Notes: a model not told the origin generated them from the letters alone. Shown: positions 35,720-44,944, counted from the stretch's first letter. The stretch: DNA of 64,000 nt from Streptomyces collinus (GCF_031348265.1 NZ_CP133771.1:2418001-2482000), one strand, 5' to 3'. Translations and numbers: made by a program.

Positions 35720-36331
35720 TCAGCCCGTGACGTACACGCCCGCCCGCGCCGCCGTCACCGCCGCCTCGGCGGCCCGGGCGGCGGTGACCTCGTCGAGCCG
35801 TCCACCGCTGATCAGCAGGTGGTAGTAGAGCGGGGCGGAGACCGCGCGGATCACCTCGTGCGGGTCGGTGCCCTCAGGCACCTCGCCCCGGTTCACGGCC
35901 TGCCGGACACAGGGAGCCCATTCCCTGACGCGGATGTCGTAGAAGCGGTGCAGCGCCGCGGCCGTTTTCGCGTCGCCGGTCGCGGCGGCGATCAGAGCCT
36001 TGAACAGCGGCCCCTGCCGCGGGTCCGTGAGCGTGCGCTGGACGAGGAGGGCGTTGGCCGTCAGGTCGCCGAGCAGCGAGCCGGTCTCGGTGCGCGGCGC
36101 GGACTGCTCGGCCATGTCCTCAAGGAGGTCGGCCACCAGCGCGGTCACCGATCCCCAGCGCCGGTAGACGGTCGTCTTGCCCACGTCGGCGCGGCGCGCG
36201 ACGTCGGCCAGGTCCAGGCCGGTGAAGCCCTGCTCGGTGAGGGCGTCCTCGGCGGCCCGCAGCACTGCCTCCCGCACGCGCGCCGTGCGCCCCCCGGGCC
36301 GTACGGTCCCGGGCTCCCCTCCGTCAGCCAT
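35720..36331 (-). CDS. TetR-family regulator
   Basis: A 203-residue regulator. The helix-turn-helix spans residues 15-62, AVLRAAEDALTEQGFTGLDL and VARRADVGKTTVYRRWGSV. The ligand domain has LLVQRTLTDPRQGPLF and RVREWAPCVRQAVNRGEVP. It is divergent from the aldo/keto reductase gene with a 103-bp AT-rich gap holding several TTAATGG/CCATTAA half sites, so it very likely represses that gene and itself. The inducer is unknown, perhaps an aldehyde handled by the reductase. The start is ATG 36331. Confidence 0.9.
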   Translation of the reverse strand: MADGGEPGTVRPGGRTARVREAVLRAAEDALTEQGFTGLDLADVARRADVGKTTVYRRWGSVTALVADLLEDMAEQSAPRTETGSLLGDLTANALLVQRTLTDPRQGPLFKALIAAATGDAKTAAALHRFYDIRVREWAPCVRQAVNRGEVPEGTDPHEVIRAVSAPLYYHLLISGGRLDEVTAARAAEAAVTAARAGVYVTG

Positions 36332-36344
36332 AACGGCACTCCTG

Positions 36345-36405
36345 TTCCATTAGCCACTTCACCCTGCTACCTTAGTGACTATTAATGGAACTGTAGACCC
36401 ATTAA
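36345..36405. promoter_or_regulatory. Divergent promoter region with repeated TetR-type half sites
   Basis: TTCCATTA (36345-36352) pairs with TAATGGAA (36383-36390), and TTAATGG (36382-36388) pairs with CCATTAA (36399-36405) over a 10-base spacer. TAGTGACTA (36374-36382) is a further short palindrome. The region is far richer in A/T than its surroundings. It is the probable operator for the TetR gene and the divergent reductase. Confidence 0.65.
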
Positions 36406-36434
36406 GAGTGGGTCGCTGTCGACGGGAGTCCGCG

Positions 36435-37490
<1,056 letters not shown>

Positions 37491-37544
37491 ACGAGCGCCG
37501 GGCACCCCGCCGTCCGGGGCGCCCGGCGCTCGCAGCGGAGCGGG

Positions 37545-37865
37545 TCAGCGGGCGTACCGCATGAACGCCCGCACCATGTGGCACGTCGTGTCCGACGGCG
37601 GGTGGACGCCGATCTGCTCCGCCGTGTCACGGATCGTCTCGTTGCGGGCCTGGTTCGGCATGTATACGCCCGAGTCGAGCAGGGCGATGGCCAGGCGCAT
37701 GGCCTTGAGGCGGCGGTTGTGCGTCACGTACCACTGGCGGGGCCGGCCCGGCGGCAGCGGCCGCTTCTCCACGGGCGCGTACGGCAGGTCGAGCAGGACG
37801 GGACGCTTCGCGGTGGACTGGGTGGGCAACGGCTTCGACTTCAGGGCGGCAGCGGGCACGGGCAT
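37545..37865 (-). CDS. Small conserved Streptomyces protein of unknown function
   Basis: A basic protein of up to 106 residues with VLLDLPYAPVEKRPLPPG, RPRQWYVTHNRRLKAMRLAI, ALLDSGVYMPNQARNETIRD and a closing TTCHMVRAFMRYA. The helical part and Arg richness suggest nucleic-acid contact, but I recognise no domain. An AGGAGG abuts the ATG at 37865, too close for that codon. The GTG two codons later, at 37859, has a better 6-base spacing and may be the real start. It is convergent with the aldo/keto reductase (54 bp). Confidence 0.65.
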   Translation of the reverse strand: MPVPAAALKSKPLPTQSTAKRPVLLDLPYAPVEKRPLPPGRPRQWYVTHNRRLKAMRLAIALLDSGVYMPNQARNETIRDTAEQIGVHPPSDTTCHMVRAFMRYAR

Positions 37866-38086
37866 CCTCCTGTCGCGTCGGGCGGCTCACCGAAGACGTC
37901 GGCATCCCCGGCGCCACCCTCGAACACTGCTTACAGTTTACCGCCCGGCACTGACAACGGGGAGTCCGCAAGGCGCCGCAAACTCCCAGGTGGATAAGGG
38001 AATTGGCGTCACGTCACGGCCGGTCCGCAAGGTGCGGGTGAGGCGCCGGAAAATCGAACAAGACGGTCGGCGCGTACCGTGTGCGC

Positions 38087-38446
38087 ATGGAGATCTGGAT
38101 CAACCCCGCGTGCTCGAAGTGCCGCAGCGCCCTGACGCTGCTCGACGCCGAGGGCGCCGACTACACCGTGCGCCGCTATCTGGAGGACGTGCCGAGCGAG
38201 GACGAGATCCGGGGCGTGCTCGACCGCCTCGGTCTCGAACCCTGGGACATCACCCGCACCCAGGAGGCCGACGCCAAGGAACTCGGGCTCAAGGAGTGGC
38301 CGCGGGACGCCGGTTCGCGCGGCCGCTGGATCACGGCGCTCGCCGAGCACCCGAAGCTGATCCAGCGCCCCATCATCACCGCGGACGACGGAACGGCGGT
38401 GGTCGGCCGCACCGACGAGGCCGTACGGGACGCCCTGTCGCGCTGA
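38087..38446 (+). CDS. ArsC/Spx-family thioredoxin-fold protein
   Basis: A 119-residue protein with MEIWINPACSKCRSALTLLD, RYLEDVPSEDEIRGVLDRL, and LIQRPIITADDGTAVVGRT. This is the ArsC-like fold (ArsC, YffB, Spx), and the CSKC pair lies in the active-site position. Arsenate reduction is possible, but no arsenic resistance gene is nearby, so a general thiol-redox role is as likely. ATG 38087 was chosen over a GTG two codons upstream. Confidence 0.88.
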   Translation: MEIWINPACSKCRSALTLLDAEGADYTVRRYLEDVPSEDEIRGVLDRLGLEPWDITRTQEADAKELGLKEWPRDAGSRGRWITALAEHPKLIQRPIITADDGTAVVGRTDEAVRDALSR

Positions 38447-38481
38447 CGCACCGACCAGCCGCCGACCTGCATGTGGCACAG

Positions 38482-38495
38482 GTCACTTGAGTGAC
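38482..38495. promoter_or_regulatory. Palindrome upstream of the secreted DPBB-like gene
   Basis: GTCACTTGAGTGAC has perfect 6-base arms around TG. It is flanked by ACAGG on the left and CCTGT on the right, which extends the symmetry imperfectly. It lies 78 bases before the start at 38573 and is a candidate operator. Confidence 0.4.
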
Positions 38496-38572
38496 TCCTG
38501 TAACCGCTGAGTAACCTCGTTCGGTATCTCGTACATAGCGGCGTACGCTCCCCTACCTCTCAGGAGGCGCGC

Positions 38573-39259
38573 ATGTCGCGCAGGAGAACACTCGGCACGA
38601 AGAAGAAGATCGCGCTGCTGGTGAGCGCGGCGACGGTGGCGGGAGGCGGGGCCTTCGTCATGGCGAGCACGTCGAACGCCGCGCCGACCCCCAAGTCGGC
38701 GTCGGAGTCGACGGTCTGCCTGGGTCTCGCCACCGCCCTCGGCAACAACCAGAAGTTCATCGCGGACCAGCGGGCCAACCCGGACGCCCAGTCCGAGGCG
38801 CGGATCGCCAACCGCGAGGCGGTCGTCGCGGAGATCAAGCGGAAGCAGGAGGCGTCGGGGTGCGCCGTCGGGGAGTCGGCTCAGGACTCCCAGACCGCGC
38901 AGCCGTCGCAGCCCGCCCAGTCGGCCCAGCCGCCCGCGGCTTCGGCCCAGCCGTCGCAGCCCGCCGCGTCCGCCCCCGCGGGAGACGCCGGGGGCGGTGC
39001 CGCCGCCTCCGGGCAGCAGGTGTGCAACGGCTCCACGGTCACGCTCTCCGGCGAGGGCGGTGCGCCTGCCGCGTCCAGCAACCAGTTCCCGGCCGGCACG
39101 AAGCTGAAGGTCACCAACCTGGACAACGACAAGTCCACGACGGTGGAGGTCACTTCGGTCTCCGGCAGCTGTGCGCTGCTCAACAACGCGGCCTTCGAAC
39201 AGGTCCGTGAGCCCGGCAAGTTCCTGATCCGCCGGGCCCTGATCGAGAAGGTGGGGTGA
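38573..39259 (+). CDS. Secreted protein with a C-terminal RlpA-like (DPBB) domain
   Basis: A 228-residue exported protein. The signal peptide is MSRRRTLGTKKK followed by a hydrophobic core and an Ala-X-Ala-like site near SNAAP. Residues 48-97 form a small helical domain bounded by two Cys (VCLGLATALG and ASGCA). Residues 103-140 are Ala/Pro/Gln/Ser low complexity. Residues 150-228 resemble a double-psi beta-barrel: FPAGTKLKVTNLDNDKSTTV, a short Cys-bearing turn and NNAAFEQVREPGKFLIR. The DRGPF segment with the catalytic Asp of lytic RlpA is absent, so it may only bind glycan. AGGAGG precedes the ATG. Confidence 0.75.
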   Translation: MSRRRTLGTKKKIALLVSAATVAGGGAFVMASTSNAAPTPKSASESTVCLGLATALGNNQKFIADQRANPDAQSEARIANREAVVAEIKRKQEASGCAVGESAQDSQTAQPSQPAQSAQPPAASAQPSQPAASAPAGDAGGGAAASGQQVCNGSTVTLSGEGGAPAASSNQFPAGTKLKVTNLDNDKSTTVEVTSVSGSCALLNNAAFEQVREPGKFLIRRALIEKVG

Positions 39260-39326
39260 CGCCGTACGACCCAGTGAACCGATGAGGCGGCGGCCACCCC
39301 CTCGGCCGCCCACCTCGTACGTGTCA

Positions 39327-39364
39327 CCGGTCCTGCCGCCCCCGGCCAGGGGTGGCAGGACCGG
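39327..39364 (+). terminator. Hairpin after the secreted DPBB-like gene
   Basis: Perfect 11-base arms, CCGGTCCTGCC and its complement, with CCCC and GGGG able to pair inside the loop. It lies about 70 bases after the stop. The gap 39260-39614 otherwise holds only the inverted repeat at 39385 and the GlnR box. Confidence 0.7.
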
Positions 39365-39384
39365 CGCGTGCGGGCCCGCGCGGT

Positions 39385-39423
39385 GCCGGTGACCGGCTTG
39401 ACGGAGGGGAGCCGGTCACCGGC
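39385..39423. repeat. Inverted repeat in the glnII upstream region
   Basis: Perfect 13-base arms, GCCGGTGACCGGC and GCCGGTCACCGGC, are separated by a 13-base spacer. It lies just before the GlnR box. It could be a second terminator or a protein-binding site. Confidence 0.5.
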
Positions 39424-39476
39424 GCCGCCCCGCGCGAAGCGGCCTCTCGGCGTGAAGTACGGCACAGCGTCACCCG

Positions 39477-39514
39477 GTAACACGGGGTTCACATTCGAGC
39501 AATGGCCGGGAAAT
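39477..39514 (+). promoter_or_regulatory. GlnR-type operator upstream of glnII
   Basis: Four half sites with exact 6-base spacers: GTAAC (39477), TTCAC (39488), GCAAT (39499) and GAAAT (39510). The second to fourth diverge from the GaAAC/GtnAC consensus more than those at glnA, but spacing and position match the known glnII control region. Confidence 0.85.
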
Positions 39515-39614
39515 CGCCTGTTGCCAGGCTGCCGGGCAGCAGACGCGGCGCCCCAGTGCCGCAGCGCCGCAAGCACCCGCGATACGCGCCCAGACACACC
39601 CGAGGATGTGGCCC

Positions 39615-40646
39615 GTGACCTTCAAGGCTGAGTACATCTGGATCGACGGCACCGAGCCGACGGCCAAACTGCGTTCCAAGACCAAGATCATCGCGGGCTC
39701 GCCCGCCGGTCTGGACGCGCTGCCGATCTGGGGCTTCGACGGGTCCTCCACCAACCAGGCCGAGGGGCACTCCTCGGACTGCGTCCTCAAGCCGGTCTTC
39801 TCCTGCCCGGACCCGATCCGCGGTGGCGACGACATCCTGGTGCTGTGCGAGGTCCTGAACATCGACCTCACCCCGCACGCCAGCAACACGCGCGCGGCGC
39901 TGGCCGAGGTCGCGGAGAAGTTCGCGGCGCAGGAGCCGATCTTCGGCATCGAGCAGGAGTACACGTTCTTCAAGGACGGATACCCGCTCGGCTTCCCCAA
40001 GGGCGGTTTCCCGGCCCCGCAGGGCGGCTACTACTGCGGCGTCGGCGCGGACGAGATCTTCGGCCGTGACGTCGTCGAGGCGCACCTGGACAACTGCCTC
40101 AAGGCCGGTCTCGCCATCTCCGGCATCAACGCCGAGGTCATGCCCGGCCAGTGGGAGTTCCAGGTCGGTCCGGTCTCCCCGCTGGAGGTCTCCGACCACC
40201 TGTGGGTGGCCCGCTGGCTGCTCTACCGCACCGCCGAGGACTTCGACATCGCCGCCACCCTCGACCCCAAGCCGGTCAAGGGCGACTGGAACGGCGCCGG
40301 CGCGCACACCAACTTCTCCACCAAGGCGATGCGCGAGGGCTACGACGCGATCATCACCGCGGCCGAGTCGCTCGGCGAGGGCTCCAAGCCGCTCGACCAC
40401 GTCAAGAACTACGGCGCCGGCATCGACGACCGCCTCACCGGTCTGCACGAGACCGCCCCGTGGGACAAGTACTCCTACGGCGTCTCCGACCGCGGCGCCT
40501 CGGTCCGTATCCCGTGGCAGGTCGAGAAGGACGGCAAGGGCTACATCGAGGACCGCCGCCCGAACGCCAACGTCGACCCGTACGTGGTGACGCGGCTGCT
40601 CGTCGACACCTGCTGCTCGGCGCTGGAGAAGGCCGGCCAGGTCTGA
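39615..40646 (+). CDS. glnII: Glutamine synthetase type II (eukaryote-like)
   Basis: A 343-residue GSII: FKAEYIWIDGTEPTAKLRSK at the N-terminus, WGFDGSSTNQAEGHSSDC, the metal-site FGIEQEYTFF, NAEVMPGQWEFQVGP, GAGAHTNFSTKAMR and a late SDRGASVRIP. It has no adenylylation tyrosine region of the GSI type, so activity is not controlled by GlnE. The start is GTG 39615, giving exactly the length I recall for the S. coelicolor enzyme. GlnR-type control is indicated by the upstream operator. A hairpin ends the gene. Confidence 0.97.
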   Translation: MTFKAEYIWIDGTEPTAKLRSKTKIIAGSPAGLDALPIWGFDGSSTNQAEGHSSDCVLKPVFSCPDPIRGGDDILVLCEVLNIDLTPHASNTRAALAEVAEKFAAQEPIFGIEQEYTFFKDGYPLGFPKGGFPAPQGGYYCGVGADEIFGRDVVEAHLDNCLKAGLAISGINAEVMPGQWEFQVGPVSPLEVSDHLWVARWLLYRTAEDFDIAATLDPKPVKGDWNGAGAHTNFSTKAMREGYDAIITAAESLGEGSKPLDHVKNYGAGIDDRLTGLHETAPWDKYSYGVSDRGASVRIPWQVEKDGKGYIEDRRPNANVDPYVVTRLLVDTCCSALEKAGQV

Positions 40647-40665
40647 TCCGCCCGCCAGTGCCTGA

Positions 40666-40697
40666 GGGGGCGCTCACCGTTCGCGGTGGGCGCCCCC
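40666..40697 (+). terminator. glnII terminator
   Basis: A 14-bp stem (40666-40679 with 40684-40697), one G-T pair, TTCG loop, then TTT. Confidence 0.85.
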
Positions 40698-40716
40698 TTT
40701 CGTCTGCCGCGCCGTC

Positions 40717-40757
40717 GTGGCTGTTCGCGCGGTTCCCCGCGGCCCTGACGGGGCGCT
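40717..40757 (+). repeat. Streptomyces intergenic repeat, copy C (diverged)
   Basis: GTGGCTGTTCGCGCGGTTCC followed by CCGCGGCCCTGACGGGGCG. It matches the 8377 and 11918 elements with several substitutions and lies just after the glnII terminator. Confidence 0.6.
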
Positions 40758-40786
40758 CGTGTCCAAGCAGTGAGAGGAGGGTCCCC

Positions 40787-40939
40787 GTGCGCGATCAGCT
40801 CTGCTTCAATGGAGTCATGGCCAGCTACCGGAAGTGCATCGCGACGGGTCGTCATGACCTGGAGCCCTTCTGGCCGTCCCGCCAGGACCACGATTTCGAC
40901 CGGGTGTGTTGCCGCGCGATGAACGCGCCGGCCCTCTAA
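40787..40939 (+). CDS. Possible 50-residue Cys-containing microprotein
   Basis: The ORF runs from GTG 40787 to TAA 40937-40939, with GAGAGGAGG about 7 bases upstream, one of the best ribosome sites in the window. The peptide has YRKCIATGRHDLEPFWPSRQ and DRVCCRAMNAPAL. The internal ATG at 40817 would give a 40-residue form. It has no membrane helix. The four Cys could bind a metal or form disulfides. It lies between glnII and the GlnRII-like gene, so a nitrogen-related role is conceivable but unproven. Confidence 0.5.
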   Translation: MRDQLCFNGVMASYRKCIATGRHDLEPFWPSRQDHDFDRVCCRAMNAPAL

Positions 40940-41057
40940 AGCCGTACACCCCGGCCTTCGGCCAGCGCGAACCGCGTACGTCCCTCGGCGAGCCCGACCA
41001 CGAATCGCGGCCGTCGACCTCCCCGACGAACTCCTCGCGCGAAAGAGCTGACCTCTC

Positions 41058-41645
41058 ATGGCGACCACTCGTTCCCTGTCCACCGCCGCCCCCTTCAACG
41101 CCCCCGCGCCGCACGGCCCCCGGCACCGGCTGCGTGCCGTCGAGCGGGACGAGGTGGTGACGGTCGCGGACCTGCTGCCGGGTGCCACCTGGCTGCCGGC
41201 GCCGCCGCACACCCTGCCCACGCTGCCGGGGCAGCCGCCGATGGTCGGCTACCTGGTGCTCGTCCCGGCCGACCAGCAGCCGCCGTTCCCGGTGGCGGTG
41301 CCCGACCTGCCGCAGGCCACCGGGCCGGAGCCCGCTGCCGAGCCCGGCGGCGAGCCGCTGATCCGCGTCGACACCGTGCAGCGCACCGCCCGGGTGGCCG
41401 GGCGGCCCCTCGACCTCACGTATCTGGAGTTCGAGCTGCTGGCGCACCTGGTGGCGCACCCGGGCCGGGTGCACACCCGCGACCAGCTGGTCGGCACGGT
41501 GTGGGGCTACGGGCACGTGGGGGACGGCCGCACGGTCGACGTCCACGTCGCCCGCCTGCGCCGCAAGCTGGGCGCGGAGCACCGCGACACGATCCGGACG
41601 GTGCGCCGCGTCGGCTACACGTACGTGCCCCCGACGGGACACTGA
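41058..41645 (+). CDS. glnRII: OmpR-type winged-helix regulator without receiver domain (probable GlnRII)
   Basis: A 195-residue protein. Residues 100-192 form a complete OmpR/PhoB winged helix: DLTYLEFELLAHLVAHPGRV, HTRDQLVGTVWGYGHVGDGR, TVDVHVARLRRKLG and VRRVGYTYVPP. The first 100 residues are Pro/Ala-rich and contain no receiver fold or phospho-acceptor Asp. In S. coelicolor the regulator GlnRII, which binds the same promoters as GlnR, is encoded close to glnII at this relative position, so I use that name with caution. The ATG at 41058 has AAAGAG about 10 bases upstream. Confidence 0.75.
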   Translation: MATTRSLSTAAPFNAPAPHGPRHRLRAVERDEVVTVADLLPGATWLPAPPHTLPTLPGQPPMVGYLVLVPADQQPPFPVAVPDLPQATGPEPAAEPGGEPLIRVDTVQRTARVAGRPLDLTYLEFELLAHLVAHPGRVHTRDQLVGTVWGYGHVGDGRTVDVHVARLRRKLGAEHRDTIRTVRRVGYTYVPPTGH

Positions 41646-41729
41646 CGCCCGGGGGCGACCGGGGTGGCTCCGTCTGCTGACAGCAGATCCCTGTTCCGTC
41701 CCCTCGCCCGGCCGGGCAGAGTCACCGGC

Positions 41730-42740
41730 ATGAGGCTTCTGATGCTGGGTGGTACGGAGTTCGTGGGGCGGGCCGTCGTGGAGGCGGCGCTGGAGCGGGG
41801 CTGGGACGTGACCGTCTTCCACCGGGGGCGGCACGAGGCGCCGCCGGGTGTGCGGTCGCTGCTCGGTGACCGCACCGCACCCGGCGGCCTGGCCGCCCTC
41901 GCCGACGACCCGGGCGAGTGGGACGTCGTCGTCGACACGTGGTCGGCGGCGCCGAGCGCGGTGCGGGACACGGCGCGGCTGCTGCGGGGCCGCGCCGGCC
42001 GGTACGTGTACGTGTCGAGCCGCTCGGTGTACGCGTGGGAGCGGCCCGCCAGGTTCGACGAGGACGCGCCCCTGGTGGAGGGGGCGTCGGCCGACGCGGA
42101 GCAGACCGCCTACCCGCAGGACAAGCGGGGCGGTGAACTGGCCGTGCTGGACGCCTTCGGCGCGGACCGGTCGGTGCTCGTACGGGCCGGGCTGATCCTC
42201 GGCCCCTACGAGAACATCGGCCGGCTGCCGTGGTGGCTGGGTCGCATGGCACGCGGCGGCCCGGTGCTGGCGCCGGGCCCTCGTGACCTGCCCCTGCAGT
42301 ACGTGGACGTCCGCGACCTGGCCGAGTGGATCGTGCTCGCGGCCGAGCGGGAGCTGAGCGGGCCGTACAACCTGGTCAGTCCGCAGGGCCACGCCACCAT
42401 GGGCACGCTGCTGGACGCCTGCGCGCGGGTCACCGGCGGCGCCGCCGAGCTCCGCTGGACCGAGCCCGGGGTGATCCTGGAGGCGGGGATCGAGCCGTGG
42501 ACCGAGCTGCCGGTGTGGGTGCCGCAGGGCAGCGACCTGTACGAGGCCCTGCACAGCGCGGACGTCTCCCGGGCGGTCGGGGCCGGACTGGTCTGCCGGC
42601 CCGTCGAGGAGACCGTGGCGGACACCTGGCGGTGGCTCCAGGACCTCGGGGGTGTGGTGCCCCAGCGCCCGGACCGGCCGCGCTCGGGCCTCGATCCGGA
42701 GGTGGAGGCGAAAGTGCTCGCGTCCGGGACCGGAGGGTGA
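41730..42740 (+). CDS. NAD-dependent epimerase/reductase (extended SDR)
   Basis: A 336-residue SDR-like protein: RLLMLGGTEFVGRAVVEAAL with the NAD glycine motif, FHRGRHEAPPGVRSLLGDR, YVYVSSRSVYAW, KRGGELAVLDAF, and VRAGLILGPYENIGRLPWWL. The SSRSVYAW segment replaces the classical YxxxK, with the Lys at YPQDK further on. The layout resembles chloroplast-type mRNA-binding or isoflavone-reductase-like SDRs. Substrate unknown. I chose ATG 41730; upstream codons to 41664 lack similarity. Confidence 0.85.
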   Translation: MRLLMLGGTEFVGRAVVEAALERGWDVTVFHRGRHEAPPGVRSLLGDRTAPGGLAALADDPGEWDVVVDTWSAAPSAVRDTARLLRGRAGRYVYVSSRSVYAWERPARFDEDAPLVEGASADAEQTAYPQDKRGGELAVLDAFGADRSVLVRAGLILGPYENIGRLPWWLGRMARGGPVLAPGPRDLPLQYVDVRDLAEWIVLAAERELSGPYNLVSPQGHATMGTLLDACARVTGGAAELRWTEPGVILEAGIEPWTELPVWVPQGSDLYEALHSADVSRAVGAGLVCRPVEETVADTWRWLQDLGGVVPQRPDRPRSGLDPEVEAKVLASGTGG

Positions 42741-42837
42741 ACCTCCCCGCGCTGCCCGGGAGGTGTACGTAGCACCACCCCCCGGCCGGGTGTCCCGGCC
42801 CCGTGACCCGGCACGCGCGCTCGACGAAACTGACGCC

Positions 42838-44097
42838 ATGACCACGGAGACGAAGAACGGCAACGGGCGGACGACAGGGCGGGGCATCGGGCTCGCCGCG
42901 GTGCGGGGGCTGGCGCTGGCCCTCGTCTCCCTGCCGGGGGCGGTGCTGTGCTTCTGCCTGTCCCTGGTCTCGATCGCGCTCATCCCGATCGGGGTCGGGC
43001 TCGTCACCACGCCGTACGTGCTGACGGGGGTGCGGGCGTTCGCCGACTGGCGGCGGGTGCTCGCGGCGGAGTGGGGAGGGGTGCGGATCCCTCCGGCGTA
43101 CCGGCCGCTGCCGGAGAGGGCCGATCCGTGGACGCGCACCGTCGCGCTGCTGCGTGACCCGGCGACCTGGCGGGACCTGCGGTGGCTGCCGGTCGACATG
43201 ACCGCCGGGTTCGTCACGGCGCTGCTGCCGGCGGTTCTGCTCCTCTATCCGCTGGAGGGGTTCGCGCTCGCGATCGGGCTGTGGCGGGTCTTCCCCGACG
43301 GGTACTGGTACGGGTTCGTGCCGGTCACCGGGCAGGCGTCCGCGTTCGGTGCGGCGGCCCTGGGCCTGGTGCTGCTGTTCCTCGCGCACTTCCTCACCCC
43401 GCGCCTGCTGGGCGTCCACTTCCGGCTCACCCGGGCCGTGCTCGGTGGCAACCAGCGGGAACTGGCCGAGCGGGTACGGGTCCTGACCGAGACCCGGCGG
43501 GACGCGGTCGACGCCTCCGCAGCCGAACTGCGGCGCATCGAGCGGGACCTGCACGACGGAGCCCAGGCCCGGCTGGTCGCCGTCGGCATGGACCTCGGCA
43601 CCATCGAGGCGCTCCTCGACAAGGACCCGGCTCAGGCCAAGGAGTTGATCGCGCGGACGCGGCGGTCCTCGGTGGAGGCGCTGTCCGAGCTGCGCGAGCT
43701 GGTGCGGGGCATCCACCCGCCGGTCCTCGCCGAGCGGGGCCTGGGCGACGCGGTACGGGCGCTGGCGCTGCGGCTGCCGGTGGCCACCGAGGTGAGCGTG
43801 GACCTGCCCGGGCGGGCCGAGGCGCCGGTGGAGTCGGCCGCGTACTTCGCCGTGAGCGAGGTGCTCACCAACGCCGTGAAGCACTCGGGCGCCGACCGGA
43901 TCTGGATCGACCTGCACCGGGCGGACGGCATGCTGCGGGCGACCGTCACCGACAACGGCAAGGGCGGCGCGGTGATCGGGGCCGGTTCGGGACTGGCCGG
44001 GGTCGAGCGGCGACTGGGTACATTCGACGGCGTCCTGGCCGTCAGCAGCCCCGCGGGCGGCCCCACCATGGTCACCGTGGAGATCCCTTGCGCGTAG
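42838..44097 (+). CDS. Sensor histidine kinase (NarL/DesK group) with putative-sensor membrane domain
   Basis: A 419-residue kinase. Residues 20-190 contain four membrane helices of the actinobacterial putative-sensor type (VSLPGAVLCFCLSLVSIALI; VTALLPAVLLLYPLEG; GAAALGLVLLFLAHF). Then comes the HisKA_3 motif IERDLHDGAQARL with phospho-acceptor His239, and an HATPase domain with SEVLTNAVKHSGA and VTDNGKGG and GSGLAGVERRL. It signals to the following response regulator, whose TTG start overlaps its stop. The stimulus is unknown, but the topology suggests a membrane or envelope signal. Confidence 0.92.
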   Translation: MTTETKNGNGRTTGRGIGLAAVRGLALALVSLPGAVLCFCLSLVSIALIPIGVGLVTTPYVLTGVRAFADWRRVLAAEWGGVRIPPAYRPLPERADPWTRTVALLRDPATWRDLRWLPVDMTAGFVTALLPAVLLLYPLEGFALAIGLWRVFPDGYWYGFVPVTGQASAFGAAALGLVLLFLAHFLTPRLLGVHFRLTRAVLGGNQRELAERVRVLTETRRDAVDASAAELRRIERDLHDGAQARLVAVGMDLGTIEALLDKDPAQAKELIARTRRSSVEALSELRELVRGIHPPVLAERGLGDAVRALALRLPVATEVSVDLPGRAEAPVESAAYFAVSEVLTNAVKHSGADRIWIDLHRADGMLRATVTDNGKGGAVIGAGSGLAGVERRLGTFDGVLAVSSPAGGPTMVTVEIPCA

Positions 44098-44741
44098 TCC
44101 TGGCCGAAGACCTCTTCCTGCTGCGCGACGGACTCGTCCGGCTGCTCCAGGCGCACGGCTTCGAGATCGCGGCGGCCGTCGAGTCCGGGCCGGAACTGGC
44201 CGCCGCGCTGGCCGAACTGGACCCGGAGGTCGCCGTCGTCGACGTACGCCTGCCGCCCACGCACACCGACGAGGGCCTGCAGTGCGCGCTCGACGCCCGC
44301 CGGAAGCGGCCCGGACTGCCGGTGCTGGTGCTTTCCCAGCACGTGGAGCAGCTGTACGCGCGTGAACTCCTCGCCGACGGCACCGGCGGGGTCGGCTATC
44401 TGCTGAAGGACCGGGTGTTCGACGCCGAGCAGTTCGTGGACGCCGTACGGCGGGTCGCCGCCGGGGGCACGGCGATGGACCCGCAGGTCATCCAGCAGCT
44501 GCTGGCCCGCCGTTCGGGCGACGACCGGCCGCTGGCGCGGCTGACGCCCCGGGAGCGGGAGGTGCTGGAGCTGATGGCGCAGGGCCGGTCCAACGCTGCG
44601 ATCGCCGGGAGGCTGGTCGTGACGGAACGGGCGATCGCCAAGCACACCGCCAACATCTTCGCCAAACTGGGGCTTGAGGTCTCGGACGACGACAACCGGC
44701 GCGTGCTGGCGGTTCTCGCGTATCTCGACCACGGGCGGTGA
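44088..44741 (+). CDS. NarL/FixJ-family response regulator
   Basis: A 217-residue regulator with a receiver domain (VVLAEDLFLLRDGLVRLL, phospho-acceptor Asp52 in VAVVDVRLPP, and the Lys in VGYLLKDR) and a LuxR-type helix-turn-helix (LTPREREVLELMAQGRSNAA, ERAIAKHTANIFAKLGL). The TTG at 44088 overlaps the end of the kinase gene by 10 bases. No ATG or GTG is available earlier in frame near the domain, so TTG is the probable start and expression is translationally coupled. Target genes are not apparent. Confidence 0.92.
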   Translation: MRVVLAEDLFLLRDGLVRLLQAHGFEIAAAVESGPELAAALAELDPEVAVVDVRLPPTHTDEGLQCALDARRKRPGLPVLVLSQHVEQLYARELLADGTGGVGYLLKDRVFDAEQFVDAVRRVAAGGTAMDPQVIQQLLARRSGDDRPLARLTPREREVLELMAQGRSNAAIAGRLVVTERAIAKHTANIFAKLGLEVSDDDNRRVLAVLAYLDHGR

Positions 44742-44766
44742 AACCGGGCGGGCCGCTTCACCCACC

Positions 44767-44779
44767 GTGGATGATCCAC
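44767..44779. promoter_or_regulatory. Short palindrome after the response regulator
   Basis: GTGGATGATCCAC is a perfect 6-1-6 palindrome 26 bases after the response regulator stop. The 203-bp gap to the next gene holds nothing else I can name. Confidence 0.3.
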
Positions 44780-44944
44780 AACTCCCGGCGCCAAAGGGGC
44801 TGTTGAGGGCACAGAGTCCTCACGAATCTCGCATCAATTTCCGAGACCTCTGAACACCCCTGGGACGCCCTGCGTATGGAAGGGAGCCGCTTCACTCCTG
44901 TCGGGCGCCTCGATGCCCCCGAAAAAGGAAGTCAGAGGAGTTCC

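Noticed and set aside
38087..38446. An arsenic-resistance operon
   Set aside because: Only the ArsC-like gene is present, with no arsR, arsB or acr3 gene nearby.
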